A stretch of 64,000 bases of DNA from Enhydrobacter sp. (GTDB lineage: Bacteria > Pseudomonadota > Alphaproteobacteria > Reyranellales > Reyranellaceae): the NCBI GenBank assembly GCA_025808875.1, contig CP075528.1, positions 3,966,473-4,030,472 on the forward strand, in the 5' to 3' direction. The notes under the pieces were generated by a model, which saw nothing but the letters and a program-made list of their open reading frames with translations, was not told where the DNA came from and did not search any database. Shown in pieces: positions 18,207-25,788 of this stretch (the first letter of the stretch is position 1; the number at the start of each line of letters is the position of its first letter). The translations under genes were made by a program, and so were the position numbers.

Positions 18207-19097
18207 TCAATTGTTGTCCGGCCGGCCGGGCCGCCCGGAAAAGCTGGCCCGGACATGGTGGGCGAGCTCCTGCACCGCGGCACCGGCGCTCGGCGGCAGG
18301 TAGAGGTTGATGCGGAACTCCGGCAGCGCCGGCAGCCGCGCCTCACGGCCCAGGATCTCGAAACGCGCCCCTGATTCTCCAGTGGGCACGGACGAGCGCA
18401 GCAGCGGGGCCACGGCCAGCCCGGCTTCCAGCACGGCATGCACCGGCTCGAGCCGGCTCACCTCGCAGACCGCGCGCCAGTCGCGCCGCACCCGGCCCAG
18501 CGCCTCGACGGCGACCGGCCGGAACACGCAGGTCGGCGCGCCGAGGGACACCGGCAGCGGATCCTTGAGATGGGCATCGCCGCCCGCGCCGCCGACCCAG
18601 ACGAGGCGATCGGTGCGCAACGTCTCGCCATGGCGGCCGCACCCGGTCTCCGTCGTCAGCGCCAGGTCGACGCCACCTGAGCGCAGTTGCGCGCGCACGA
18701 TCTTCGTATCCTCGCAGACCAGCACGACGCGCACGCGCGGTTGCGCCTTGGCGAAGCGTCGCAGGATCGGCGGCACCACCGAGCCGACGATGTCGTAGGG
18801 CACGCCGAAGCGCACCTCGCCCTCGAAGGGCGGCGTGCGCATGCCGGCCAGCAGTTCGTCGTTCTGCGCCACCAGCCGGCGCGCCTGGGCGAGCAGCCGC
18901 TCGCCGGCAGGCGCCAGCGCCAGCCGCCGGCCTTCGCGCGAGAACAGTCGACACCCCAGCACCTCCTCGAGCCGCTTGACCTGCTGGCTCGCCGCCGCCT
19001 GCGACAGGCCGAGCACCGACGCCGCGGCCGTCACGCCGCCGGTATCGACCACCGTCAGAAAGGCGCGCAGGAGCGCAATGTCGAGATCGCGATGCAT
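18207..19097 (-). CDS. LysR family transcriptional regulator
   Basis: The 296-residue product has the standard LysR layout. The N-terminal winged helix (about residues 5-65) contains LLRAFLTVVDTGGVTAAASVLGLSQAAASQQVKRLEEVLG and ends in LFSREGRRLALAPAGERLL. An effector-binding domain of about 200 residues (EVRFGVPYDIVGS onward) follows. It is divergent from the DapA-family lyase gene at 19278, so it probably controls that gene and itself. The start at the ATG at 19097 gives the usual family N-terminus; the frame stays open far upstream without coding sense. Confidence 0.92.
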   Translation of the reverse strand: MHRDLDIALLRAFLTVVDTGGVTAAASVLGLSQAAASQQVKRLEEVLGCRLFSREGRRLALAPAGERLLAQARRLVAQNDELLAGMRTPPFEGEVRFGVPYDIVGSVVPPILRRFAKAQPRVRVVLVCEDTKIVRAQLRSGGVDLALTTETGCGRHGETLRTDRLVWVGGAGGDAHLKDPLPVSLGAPTCVFRPVAVEALGRVRRDWRAVCEVSRLEPVHAVLEAGLAVAPLLRSSVPTGESGARFEILGREARLPALPEFRINLYLPPSAGAAVQELAHHVRASFSGRPGRPDNN

Positions 19098-19166
19098 CGC
19101 CAAATATAAGCATCGGCGAACGAATATATCCAAAACATTCGTTTTTCTTATTTTCGGCCTTCCTGT

Positions 19167-19258
19167 AACCCCCTCACCCAGCCTCTCCCCCGATCGGGGG
19201 GAGAGGAATCCGATTCTTCCTCCTCTCCCCCGCGAGGGGGAGAGGTTGGGAGAGGGGC
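19167..19258. repeat. Nested palindromic intergenic repeat (CCTCTCCCCC type)
   Basis: Two hairpins, CCTCTCCCCC-loop-GGGGGGAGAGG (19182-19206) and CCTCTCCCCC-loop-GGGGGAGAGG (19222-19245), sit inside an outer inverted repeat with arms near 19169-19191 and 19237-19258. This CCCCTCTCCC motif family is a common intergenic repeat in alphaproteobacteria. It lies in the leader of the DapA-like gene, ending about 20 bp before its start, where it could affect transcript stability or translation. Confidence 0.8.
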
Positions 19259-19277
19259 GACGAAGAGAGAGGAACAC

Positions 19278-20159
19278 ATGACCAGGATCTCCGGCCTCTG
19301 GCTGCCCGCGATCACGCCGTTCAGGGACGGCGCGCTCGATCTCGTGAGCTATCGACGTCTGCTCGAGCACTATCTGGCGCTCGGCGTCGACGGGCTGTTC
19401 CCGCTCGGCACGACCGGCGAGGCGCCGACCCTCGACGACGACGAGATCGAGGCGGTGGTCGAGGCGACGCTCGAGGTGGCGGCAGGGCGCGTGCCGGTGT
19501 TCGTCGGCGTCGGCGGCAACGCCACGCGCAAGGTCGAGAAGGCGCTGAAGGCGCTGGCGCACCTGCCGTTCCAGGGCATCGTCTCGGTCTGCCCCTACTA
19601 CAACCGGCCGGGCCAGGACGGAATGATCGCCCATTTCCGGCGCATCGCCGAGGCCACCGACCGCGACGTGCTGATCTACAACATCCCCTATCGCACCGCC
19701 GTCAACCTCACCAACGACTCGCTGCTCGAGCTCGCACGGGTGCCCAACATCGTCGGCGTCAAGGACAGTTCCGGCAGCCTCGCCCAATCGCTCGACCTGC
19801 TGGCCCGCAAGCCCAGGGACTTCGCCGTGCTGACCGGCGAGGATGCGCTCTACTTCACCATGCTGGCCCACGGCGCCGACGGCGGCATCCTGGCGGCGAG
19901 CCATGTCATGACCCCGCACTTCCTCGAGGTGAAGCGCGCCTTCGCCGACAACGACCTCGCCGGCGCCCGCCGCGCCTGGGCGCCGCTCGCCACGCTCACG
20001 CCGCTGCTGTTCGCCGAAGCCAACCCGATGCCGATCAAGCACTGCCTGTGGCGACAGGGCCTGATCGCCTCGCCGGAATGCCGCCTGCCGCTGACGAAGA
20101 TCTCCGACGGCCTGGCGCGCCGGCTGGACGATCTCCTGGCGGAGAAGGCGGCGGCGTAG
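19278..20159 (+). CDS. Dihydrodipicolinate synthase (DapA) family aldolase/lyase
   Basis: The 293-residue TIM-barrel protein carries the full class I DHDPS active site: the GTTGEAP motif, the Tyr of YYNRPG, Tyr and Arg of YNIPYRT and the Schiff-base Lys of VGVKDSSG. The family condenses pyruvate with aspartate semialdehyde (lysine and diaminopimelate synthesis), but related N-acetylneuraminate lyases and sugar-acid aldolases share most motifs. The retained Arg in PYRT supports a DHDPS-like enzyme. The divergent LysR gene and lack of lysine-pathway neighbours allow a catabolic paralogue instead. A long palindromic repeat lies just before the start. Confidence 0.85.
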   Translation: MTRISGLWLPAITPFRDGALDLVSYRRLLEHYLALGVDGLFPLGTTGEAPTLDDDEIEAVVEATLEVAAGRVPVFVGVGGNATRKVEKALKALAHLPFQGIVSVCPYYNRPGQDGMIAHFRRIAEATDRDVLIYNIPYRTAVNLTNDSLLELARVPNIVGVKDSSGSLAQSLDLLARKPRDFAVLTGEDALYFTMLAHGADGGILAASHVMTPHFLEVKRAFADNDLAGARRAWAPLATLTPLLFAEANPMPIKHCLWRQGLIASPECRLPLTKISDGLARRLDDLLAEKAAA

Positions 20160-20171
20160 CGGCACGCACGA

Positions 20172-20282
20172 CCTCATCCTGGGGAGCAGGCCGAAGGCCG
20201 CGTCTCGAAGGATGGGAACGAGCACCCTTTCGGTGGCCCAGCCTTCGAGACGCACGCCTCCGGCGTGCTCCTCAGGGTGAGG
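20172..20282. repeat. Long intergenic palindromic repeat, copy A
   Basis: An imperfect long hairpin of about 110 bp starts with CCTCATCCTGGGGAGC and a CGTCTCGAAGGATGG core, and ends with CCTTCGAGACGC and CTCCTCAGGGTGAGG. The same unit occurs at 20431-20543 and as a half copy at 21872-21917. Such CTTCGAGACG repeats are widespread between genes in Rhizobiales-type genomes. This copy lies just downstream of the DapA-like gene. Confidence 0.85.
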
Positions 20283-20430
20283 TGTTTCAGTAGCGACCGC
20301 AAAGACACAAGACGCGCGCAACATCGTTACAACCTGACCGTGGTTGGCGGAGCAGGGTGACGGTCGAGGCGATGGCCGCCTCCAGATGTTGTGTGAGGGG
20401 ACGCGGGTCCTTCCGGCCGAGACAAGACCG

Positions 20431-20543
20431 CCTCACGCTGAGGAGCGGTCCGCAGGACCGCGTCTCGAAGGGTGGCAACGAGCACCTCGTCTGCGGCCCA
20501 TCCTTCGAGACGCCGCACGTCGTGCGGCTCCTCAAGGATGAGG
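20431..20543. repeat. Long intergenic palindromic repeat, copy B
   Basis: This is a second copy of the repeat at 20172-20282, in the same orientation, with the same ends (CCTCACGCTGAGGAGC and CTCCTCAAGGATGAGG) and the core CGTCTCGAAGGGTGG paired with CCATCCTTCGAGACG. The two copies are 148 bp apart. Open frames through it are repeat sequence and are not annotated as genes. Confidence 0.85.
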
Positions 20544-21042
20544 TGATGATTCGAAGGGCTCATGATGTTGTGGCTGCCGAATAAAATAACGAGAAGAAAA
20601 CATCCACGATTCCAGATCTTGTGGCCGGGTGACGCGCGGCAGACAACAAACGAACCTTCGTCTCGTTTTCCGATTGCGTAATGGCAAGGCACGCATGCGC
20701 GCGAGCCTAGGCCCGTTGCCCTTGCCGTTCCAATCTGGTCAACGATTCGCGAATCGCCCTTTGATTCTCCACGACAAATCTTGCGCTGCTTGACCATGCG
20801 GATGACGCGAATCAGACGGGCTTTTGACGGTGGGCCCTTTGGGCAGGCGATGGGGAACGCGGATGACATGAGCGCAGGTTACGCCAGGGGCGATCGCGGA
20901 ATCGAATCTGGTTCACCGGGTCGGATCGCTGCCTTGATTCTCCACGCGAATTTTTCCACCGGTGAACCAGATTCGATTTTGCCGAAGCGCTCTCCCATTC
21001 TCCGCGCAGTTTCAACTCGCGTTTGGAGAATCACATGATGAG
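20544..21042. other. Gene-free stretch with a perfect 20-bp inverted repeat and GATTCTCC motifs
   Basis: No convincing gene is visible. A perfect 20-bp inverted repeat pairs 20900-20919 with 20959-20978 (arm AATCGAATCTGGTTCACCGG, loop 39 bp). A 13-bp direct repeat, TTGATTCTCCACG, occurs at 20761-20773 and at 20934-20946 inside the loop, and its core returns inverted at 21023-21034 (TTGGAGAATCAC). The organisation suggests a small non-coding repeat element or a MITE remnant, not a promoter. Confidence 0.6.
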
Positions 21043-21278
21043 TTAGACCGGCTTGGCGCGCCACTCTGATAGGGCAGCTCGCAAGATATCGGCCATGATC
21101 TCATCGCTGATATGCAGTGGATCATACCAACCGTCGGAACTTATGACTCGGAAGTGACCTCCACCGACAGGCCGGCGCCGAGCTTGCGCAGCACGAACTC
21201 GACCGGGATGCGCGTTCCCCGGATGACGGGCTTTCCGCCCATGATGTCGGGGTTCATCTCGATTCGCGGATGGGGCAT
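21043..21278 (-). pseudogene. Broken DUF433 (antitoxin-like) gene
   Basis: From the ATG at 21278 a 45-codon frame reads MPHPRIEMNPDIMGGKPVIR and on through GTRIPVEFVLRKLGAG, the unmistakable N-terminal half of DUF433 (VapB45-like) proteins, which are normally about 75-80 residues. It then hits a stop at 21141. The downstream sequence in another frame (DPLHISDEIMADILRAALSEW, ending at 21043) resembles the C-terminal helices of the family, so a frameshift is the simplest explanation. DUF433 proteins often pair with a DUF5615 PIN-like toxin, but none is seen nearby. The N-terminal identification is strong; the C-terminal match is inference. Confidence 0.65.
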
Positions 21279-21344
21279 GGGGAGACCTGGGATGCTCTGG
21301 CGACAAAAAGTAGCACGAATTGGGCGCCGTTCCGATTCTCCGCC

Positions 21345-21409
21345 GTCGTCCCGAGCGAAGCGAGGGGCCTTTGGGCGACAGAAAGGTCCCTCGCTGCGCT
21401 CGGGATGAC
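21345..21409. repeat. Hairpin repeat of the GTCCTGAGCGAAGCGAAGGAC family, copy 1
   Basis: Two 26-bp arms (21345-21370 and 21384-21409) form an almost complete inverted repeat containing CGAGCGAAGCGAGG and CCTCGCTGCGCTCG. The same family appears as a perfect 26-bp-arm hairpin at 23357-23440, and as a part copy near 26254-26280. It sits next to the mscL stop and may act as a terminator-like structure. Confidence 0.8.
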
Positions 21410-21417
21410 ACTCGCAG

Positions 21418-21840
21418 CTAAGCGCGCGCCTTCAGCAGATCGCGGATCTCCGTCAACAGTTCCTGTTCGCGCGTCGGCGGGGCGGGCGGCGGCGGCGCGG
21501 CCTGCTCGGCACGCATCAGGCGGTTCATCAGCCGCACCACGAGGAAGAGCACCCAGGCGATCAGCAGGAAGTTCACCGTGACGGTGATGAACTGGCCGTA
21601 GCCGAGCGTGGCGCCCGCCTTCCGGGCGGCGTCGTAGGTCGCCGCCTGGCCGGCGGCGCCGGCGAGGGCGATGAAGTAGTTCGAGAAATCGAGGCCGCCG
21701 AAGATCCAGCCGATGACGGGCATGATGACGTCGTTGACCAGCGAATCGACGATCTTGCCGAAGGCGACGCCGATGATCACGCCGATGGCGAGATCGACGA
21801 CGTTGCCGCGCAACGCGAACTTCTTGAATTCCTGCAGCAT
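21418..21840 (-). CDS. mscL: Large-conductance mechanosensitive channel MscL
   Basis: The 140-residue product is a textbook MscL. The N-terminal amphipathic helix (MLQEFKKFALRGNVVDLA) leads to TM1 with IGVIIGVAFGKIVDSLVNDVIMP, the pore-lining segment. A periplasmic loop with GGLDFSNYFI follows, then TM2 (FITVTVNFLLIAWVLFLVVRLMN) and a charged cytoplasmic C-terminal helix (REQELLTEIRDLLKAR) that forms the pentameric bundle. It releases solutes during hypo-osmotic shock. The loop is Ala-rich (AGAAGQAATYDAARKAGA) as in many alphaproteobacterial members. Confidence 0.97.
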   Translation of the reverse strand: MLQEFKKFALRGNVVDLAIGVIIGVAFGKIVDSLVNDVIMPVIGWIFGGLDFSNYFIALAGAAGQAATYDAARKAGATLGYGQFITVTVNFLLIAWVLFLVVRLMNRLMRAEQAAPPPPAPPTREQELLTEIRDLLKARA

Positions 21841-21871
21841 CTCCGCCCTCCGTGCCCGGGGTCTTCACGTT

Positions 21872-21917
21872 CCCCACCCTTCGAGACGGCCGCGGCGCGG
21901 CCTCCTCAGGGTGAGGG
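21872..21917. repeat. Half copy of the CTTCGAGACG intergenic repeat
   Basis: The stretch CCCCACCCTTCGAGACGG to CCTCCTCAGGGTGAGG matches the right half of the repeats at 20172-20282 and 20431-20543. The left half is missing. It lies between mscL and the AEC transporter gene. Confidence 0.7.
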
Positions 21918-21960
21918 GTTACTGTTTCGACGCGGCCTCCTCGGGGCGAGGTTTTCGCCA

Positions 21961-22899
21961 TCAGCCGATACGCAGCCACACCAGCAAAGCAGAAACCGTG
22001 ACCACCGAGAAGGCCGTCGACAGCAGGACGGCGGCGCTGTTCTGCTCCACGGAGATGCTGAACTGGCGGGCCAGCACGAAGGCGTTGGCGGCGGTCGGCG
22101 TCGCCGCCATCAGGAGCGCCGCCTGGCCGGGCACCGAGCGCATGTCGACGAAGAACGGCAGGATGGCGAACGCCGCCAGGGGCTGGATCACCAGCTTGAT
22201 CACGGTGACGAGGCCCGCCTCGACCAGGCCGCTGCGCACCGACTTGTCGGAGAGGAAGAGGCCGATCGCGAACAGCGCGCAGGGCGCCGCGGCCGCGCCC
22301 AGCAGGTCGATCCATTTCTCGACAGGGGTCGGCAGGGCGAGGCCGGCGGCGGACCAGGCCAGCCCCAGGGCGATCGACACGGGCAGCGGGTTGCGCGCGA
22401 CGTTCCAGGCGGCGCGCAGGAAGGTGCGGATCGGACCATGGCCGGCCGCGACCTCGAGCTCGATCAGCATGACGCCGAACACCATGGAGATCACGGCGGT
22501 CACGATCACGGCCAGCATGGCGGGCGGCAGCCCCGCTTCGCCGAAGGCGGCAAGGCACAACGGCACGCCCATGTAGCCGACATTGCCCCAGGAGGCGGCG
22601 ATGCCGCCGAGACTCATGGCGGCGAGGCCACCGCGCGCGACGAGGCGGCTGGCCAGCATGCCGAGGGCGAAGGTGGCGAGAACGGCCGCGCCAAAGCCCG
22701 CGATCAGCCCCGGATCGAGCACGGACCGCACCGGCGTGCGGGCCAGGGTGCCGAAGAACAGGACCGGCAGCGCGAACCAGCTCACGAAGGCATTGAGGGC
22801 GCCGGTCGCCTCGCCCCCCAGGATCCGCCACCGGCCGGCCAGATAGCCGACGAGGACGACGGCGAAGATGGGGAAGGCGACATTCAGCAGGACGGCCAC
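21961..22899 (-). CDS. AEC (auxin efflux carrier) family transporter
   Basis: The 312-residue membrane protein has about ten predicted helices in two groups of five, split near residue 155-165, as in the AEC/BASS-like fold. The first helix reads LLNVAFPIFAVVLVGYLAGRW. The segment LNAFVSWFALPVLFFGTLA is the conserved LNxFVxxxALP motif of AEC proteins, and AATPTAANAFVLARQF is the second-repeat crossover motif. Bacterial members export or import malate, malonate and similar organic acids. No substrate can be named. It is a single gene on its strand. Confidence 0.9.
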   Translation of the reverse strand: MAVLLNVAFPIFAVVLVGYLAGRWRILGGEATGALNAFVSWFALPVLFFGTLARTPVRSVLDPGLIAGFGAAVLATFALGMLASRLVARGGLAAMSLGGIAASWGNVGYMGVPLCLAAFGEAGLPPAMLAVIVTAVISMVFGVMLIELEVAAGHGPIRTFLRAAWNVARNPLPVSIALGLAWSAAGLALPTPVEKWIDLLGAAAAPCALFAIGLFLSDKSVRSGLVEAGLVTVIKLVIQPLAAFAILPFFVDMRSVPGQAALLMAATPTAANAFVLARQFSISVEQNSAAVLLSTAFSVVTVSALLVWLRIG

Positions 22900-22928
22900 G
22901 GCAGCACTTTCATGAACTCATTAGGAAA

Positions 22929-22958
22929 TTGACATAAGATACTAAAATACAATAATAT
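22929..22958 (+). promoter_or_regulatory. Probable sigma-70 type promoter
   Basis: A perfect TTGACA (22929-22934) is followed after 18 bp by TAATAT (22953-22958), inside a markedly AT-rich patch (22918-22970) that stands out from the GC-rich surroundings. It would start transcription about 50 bp before the small exported protein at 23017. Confidence 0.5.
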
Positions 22959-23016
22959 TTTCCCATCACAGAGGCCGCATCGCGTCCCCCTCGCAGAGCG
23001 GCCCGGGAGAGTACCG

Positions 23017-23298
23017 ATGCGTCTCTTGCTCGCCGGCCTGGCCGCGCTCTGCGCGGTCGCTTTCGCGACACCGTCGTTCGCCGCCCCCAAACCCAAGCCC
23101 GGCACCAAGGCCTACTGCACCAGCCTGAAGAGCGCCACCGCGCGCGACGCCTGCCTGAAGAAGCTGCACGCCTCGGCGGCCAAGACGAAGACCAAGACCA
23201 AGACGAAGAAAGCCAAGGCGAAGACGACCGGGAAGCCGGATACCGCCGAGGTGCCGAGGACGGTCGAGATTCCGCCGCTTCCGGCGAAGACGATCTGA
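23017..23298 (+). CDS. Small exported Lys-rich protein
   Basis: The 93-residue product has a signal peptide (MRLLLAGLAALCAVAFATPSFAA). A short Cys-pair segment, YCTSLKSATARDACLKKLHA, follows, recalling the spacing in PsiF-type repeats. After it come an extremely Lys/Thr-rich run (alternating K and T, about residues 58-75) and a Pro-rich end. It may be a periplasmic structural or nucleic-acid/polymer-binding peptide. The role is unknown. An AT-rich region with a probable promoter lies upstream. Confidence 0.65.
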   Translation: MRLLLAGLAALCAVAFATPSFAAPKPKPGTKAYCTSLKSATARDACLKKLHASAAKTKTKTKTKKAKAKTTGKPDTAEVPRTVEIPPLPAKTI

Positions 23299-23356
23299 CC
23301 CGGAGGAGAGCGCCACCAAGGCGCCGGTTACTGCGCCGCGAGTGGCGCATTTTTCT

Positions 23357-23440
23357 GTCGTCCTGAGCGAAGCGAAGGACCTAAGGGTTCGACCGAAGGT
23401 CCTGCCGCAATGCTAGGTCCTTCGCTTCGCTCAGGACGAC
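23357..23440. repeat. Perfect 26-bp-arm hairpin repeat, copy 2
   Basis: Arms 23357-23382 and 23415-23440 are perfect reverse complements over 26 bp (containing GTCCTGAGCGAAGCGAAGGA), with a 32-bp loop. It belongs to the same family as 21345-21409. A further degenerate fragment (GACTCAGGACGACAGAG) follows near 23489-23505. It fills the gap between the Lys-rich exported protein and the rhodanese gene. Confidence 0.9.
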
Positions 23441-23571
23441 AAAGAGAAACCTTCGCTTCAGCGTTTTCGGCCTACGGCCGAAAAGCGCGACTCAGGACGA
23501 CAGAGAAGCTGGAGTGGCGCGCCCCCAGCACTCTGACCTAGTCTCCGCTCTCCTCCCACACGGAGAGCGAC

Positions 23572-24438
23572 ATGGGTCATTCCGCTGCGCTTGTATCGAC
23601 CGAGGAGCTCGCGCGTCGCTTGGGCGCGCCGGGCGTGCGCGTGTTCGATGTCACGATGTATCTCAGGCCGCGCCCCGACGCGCCGGGCTACATCTCCGAA
23701 AACGGACGGGCCAACTACGACAAGGGACACATTCCCGGCGCCGCCTATCTCGACCTCCAGGCCGACCTCTCCGATACCGCCTCGAACCTGCGCTACACGC
23801 TGCCGCCGCTCGACCGGCTGACCCGCGCCTTCGCCGCCAAGGGCGTCGGCCACGGCACCTTCGTCGTGCTCTACAGCCATGCCTCGCCGGTGTGGGCGAC
23901 GCGCGTGTGGTGGATGCTGCGCGCGGTCGGCTTCGACGACGCCGCCATCCTCGACGGCGGGCTCGACAAGTGGAAGGCGGAGAACCGGCCGCTCTCCACC
24001 GAGCCGACCGACCATCCGCCGGCGACGCTCACCCTGCGCGGGCGCCCGGAGATCTTCGTCGACAGGAACGTCGTGAAGGGCGCCATCGGCCGGGGCGACA
24101 CGCTGACGCTCAACGCGCTCAGCCTCGACCAGCACAAGGGCAGCGGCGGCGTCAGCTACGGCCGGCCGGGCCGCATCGCCGGTTCGTCCTGCGTGCCGGC
24201 GGCGAGCCTGTTCGGCGCCGACAAGACGCTGAAGCCGATCGCCGAGCTGCGCGCCGCCTTCGAGGGCGTGGGCGCGGCGCCGGACAAGAGGGTGCTGGTC
24301 TATTGCGGCGGCGGCATTGCGGCCACGCTCGACGCGTTTGTGTTGACGGCCTTGCTCGGGCACAAGAACGTCGCGGTCTACGACAACTCCATGCAGGAAT
24401 GGTCGAACGACCCCGCCCTGCCGATGGAAACGGACTGA
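23572..24438 (+). CDS. Two-domain sulfurtransferase (rhodanese family)
   Basis: The 288-residue product has the tandem rhodanese layout of thiosulfate and 3-mercaptopyruvate sulfurtransferases. The N-terminal inactive domain (about 8-140) contains KGHIPGAAYLDLQADLSD. The C-terminal catalytic domain (about 160-288) has Cys245 in the loop VYCGGGIAAT. The active loop CGGGIAA is not the CGTGVTA of MST nor the CRKGVT of rhodanese, so the sulfur donor is uncertain. It transfers sulfane sulfur to a thiol or cyanide acceptor. Genes for a DUF1330 protein and an unknown protein follow closely (13 bp, then an overlap), suggesting an operon. Confidence 0.88.
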   Translation: MGHSAALVSTEELARRLGAPGVRVFDVTMYLRPRPDAPGYISENGRANYDKGHIPGAAYLDLQADLSDTASNLRYTLPPLDRLTRAFAAKGVGHGTFVVLYSHASPVWATRVWWMLRAVGFDDAAILDGGLDKWKAENRPLSTEPTDHPPATLTLRGRPEIFVDRNVVKGAIGRGDTLTLNALSLDQHKGSGGVSYGRPGRIAGSSCVPAASLFGADKTLKPIAELRAAFEGVGAAPDKRVLVYCGGGIAATLDAFVLTALLGHKNVAVYDNSMQEWSNDPALPMETD

Positions 24439-24451
24439 GAGGAGGAACGAC

Positions 24452-24745
24452 GTGACCGCCTACATCATCGTCGAGGTCGAGACGACCGACGAGGCCCTGA
24501 TGGCCGAGTACCGCAAGCACACGCCCGGCGCGATCGCCAAATTCGGCGGCAAGTTCATCGTGCGCGGCGGCAAGACCCGGACGCTGGAAGGCGGCTGGAC
24601 GCCGCCGCGCGTCGTGGTGCTGGAATTCCCGAGCTACCAGAAGGCCGAGGAATTCTACGACTCCGACCACTACAAGCCGATCCTCGCGATGCGGCTCAAG
24701 GCCGGCAAGTCGAAGGCGATCCTGGTCGACGGATACGATGGCTGA
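24452..24745 (+). CDS. DUF1330 family protein
   Basis: The 97-residue product is a single dimeric alpha/beta-barrel type DUF1330 domain with the family's hallmarks: AYIIVEVETTDEALMAEYRKHTPGAIAKFGGKFIVRGG and VVLEFPSYQKAEEFYDSDHYKPI. The function of the family is not known; the fold suggests small-molecule binding. Translation starts at GTG with GAGGAGG about 5 bp upstream. Its end overlaps the start of the downstream gene by 8 bp, so the two are co-translated. Confidence 0.92.
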   Translation: MTAYIIVEVETTDEALMAEYRKHTPGAIAKFGGKFIVRGGKTRTLEGGWTPPRVVVLEFPSYQKAEEFYDSDHYKPILAMRLKAGKSKAILVDGYDG

Positions 24746-25787
24746 CAATGCCGCCTACAAGGCGGTCGGCACGCTCTACAACGCGCTGATGACGGCCCTC
24801 GTGCTCGGGCTGGTCACGCGGCGCGGCGAGGAGGCGGCGCGCGACTACGTGTTCCGCCATTTCCGCCGCCAGCATGTCGAGAAGTTCCTGCCCGGCCTGC
24901 AGAAGCTCGGCCTGGCGAACGAGAAGGACGCGCCGGCCTGCGCGCTCTACCACTATCACTCCAACGCGCTGGGCGGCGTGAAGACCGGCTATCTGCGCGA
25001 GAGCGACAGCAAGGCCTGGGTGCGCTATCCACCGCCGCGCTGGATCTGGAAGGGAACGGCGATCGCCGGCGTCCCGCATTCAGTGTCGGCGGCCATGCTG
25101 CATGGCTGGCATGGACACAACGGCGTATCGCTTGGCAACGACCGGCTCGGCTTCGTCTGCACCGGCATGACGGTCGACGGCCTGCCGGGCCTCGAGGGCT
25201 ACTATTGCGACTACGGCCGGCCCATCGCGGAAGCCGAACGCGTGCGCTTCGCCTATGGCAAGGAGGAGATGCCGAGGATCGACTGGTCGGCGCAACCCCG
25301 ACTCGAGACGGCGAACTGGCCCGAGGAACGGCGGCTCAAGACCTTCCGCGCCTACGCCCTCGAGTATCTGCGCACCATGCTGCCGACCCTGCAGGAGCAG
25401 CTCGGCGCCGACGCGGCGCAGACGGAGCTGGGCCGCGTCGCCCGCCTGGTCGGCCTGCAGTTCCACGAGGAGACGGCGCGCGAGCTCGATCTGCCGACCG
25501 ACGTCGAACGCGGCGACGCCCGGAGCGCGCACGATTTCGCGCGCTGGCTCGCGGCGATGCTCGCCGCGCAGGGCGAGGAGGTCGAGAACCGCGGTGTGGA
25601 CGTCGTCATGCGGGGCTGGCGCGCGGTGCGCGGCGTCGACCTTGCCGATCCGCTCAAGGCCTTCGACGCCTGGAACGAGCTCTGGATCGGCGCCGCCGCG
25701 GCGCACGACCGGTTCCTGAGGGTCGAGACCGCACGCTCGCTCGACGAGCGCGGCTGGTCCGTCACCTGGCGGATCGCCGGGCGATAA
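24738..25787 (+). CDS. Conserved-looking protein of unknown function, 349 aa
   Basis: I do not recognise this family. The protein looks soluble with no signal peptide. It is rich in aromatic and His residues in the first half (ALYHYHSN, RYPPPRWIWKG, MLHGWHGHNGVSLGNDRLGFVCTGM, GYYCDYG), a pattern compatible with a metal or cofactor site. The second half is helical (LEYLRTMLPTLQEQLG, FHEETARELDLPTD). It overlaps the DUF1330 gene by 8 bp and follows a sulfurtransferase gene, so sulfur or thiazoline-type chemistry is conceivable, but nothing in the sequence proves it. Confidence 0.7.
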   Translation: MADNAAYKAVGTLYNALMTALVLGLVTRRGEEAARDYVFRHFRRQHVEKFLPGLQKLGLANEKDAPACALYHYHSNALGGVKTGYLRESDSKAWVRYPPPRWIWKGTAIAGVPHSVSAAMLHGWHGHNGVSLGNDRLGFVCTGMTVDGLPGLEGYYCDYGRPIAEAERVRFAYGKEEMPRIDWSAQPRLETANWPEERRLKTFRAYALEYLRTMLPTLQEQLGADAAQTELGRVARLVGLQFHEETARELDLPTDVERGDARSAHDFARWLAAMLAAQGEEVENRGVDVVMRGWRAVRGVDLADPLKAFDAWNELWIGAAAAHDRFLRVETARSLDERGWSVTWRIAGR

Positions 25788-25788
25788 A

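Noticed and set aside
20327..20869. A 180-codon minus-strand frame in the repeat-rich gap
   Set aside because: Half of it is read from the CTTCGAGACG repeat, no ribosome site exists and no family pattern is present.
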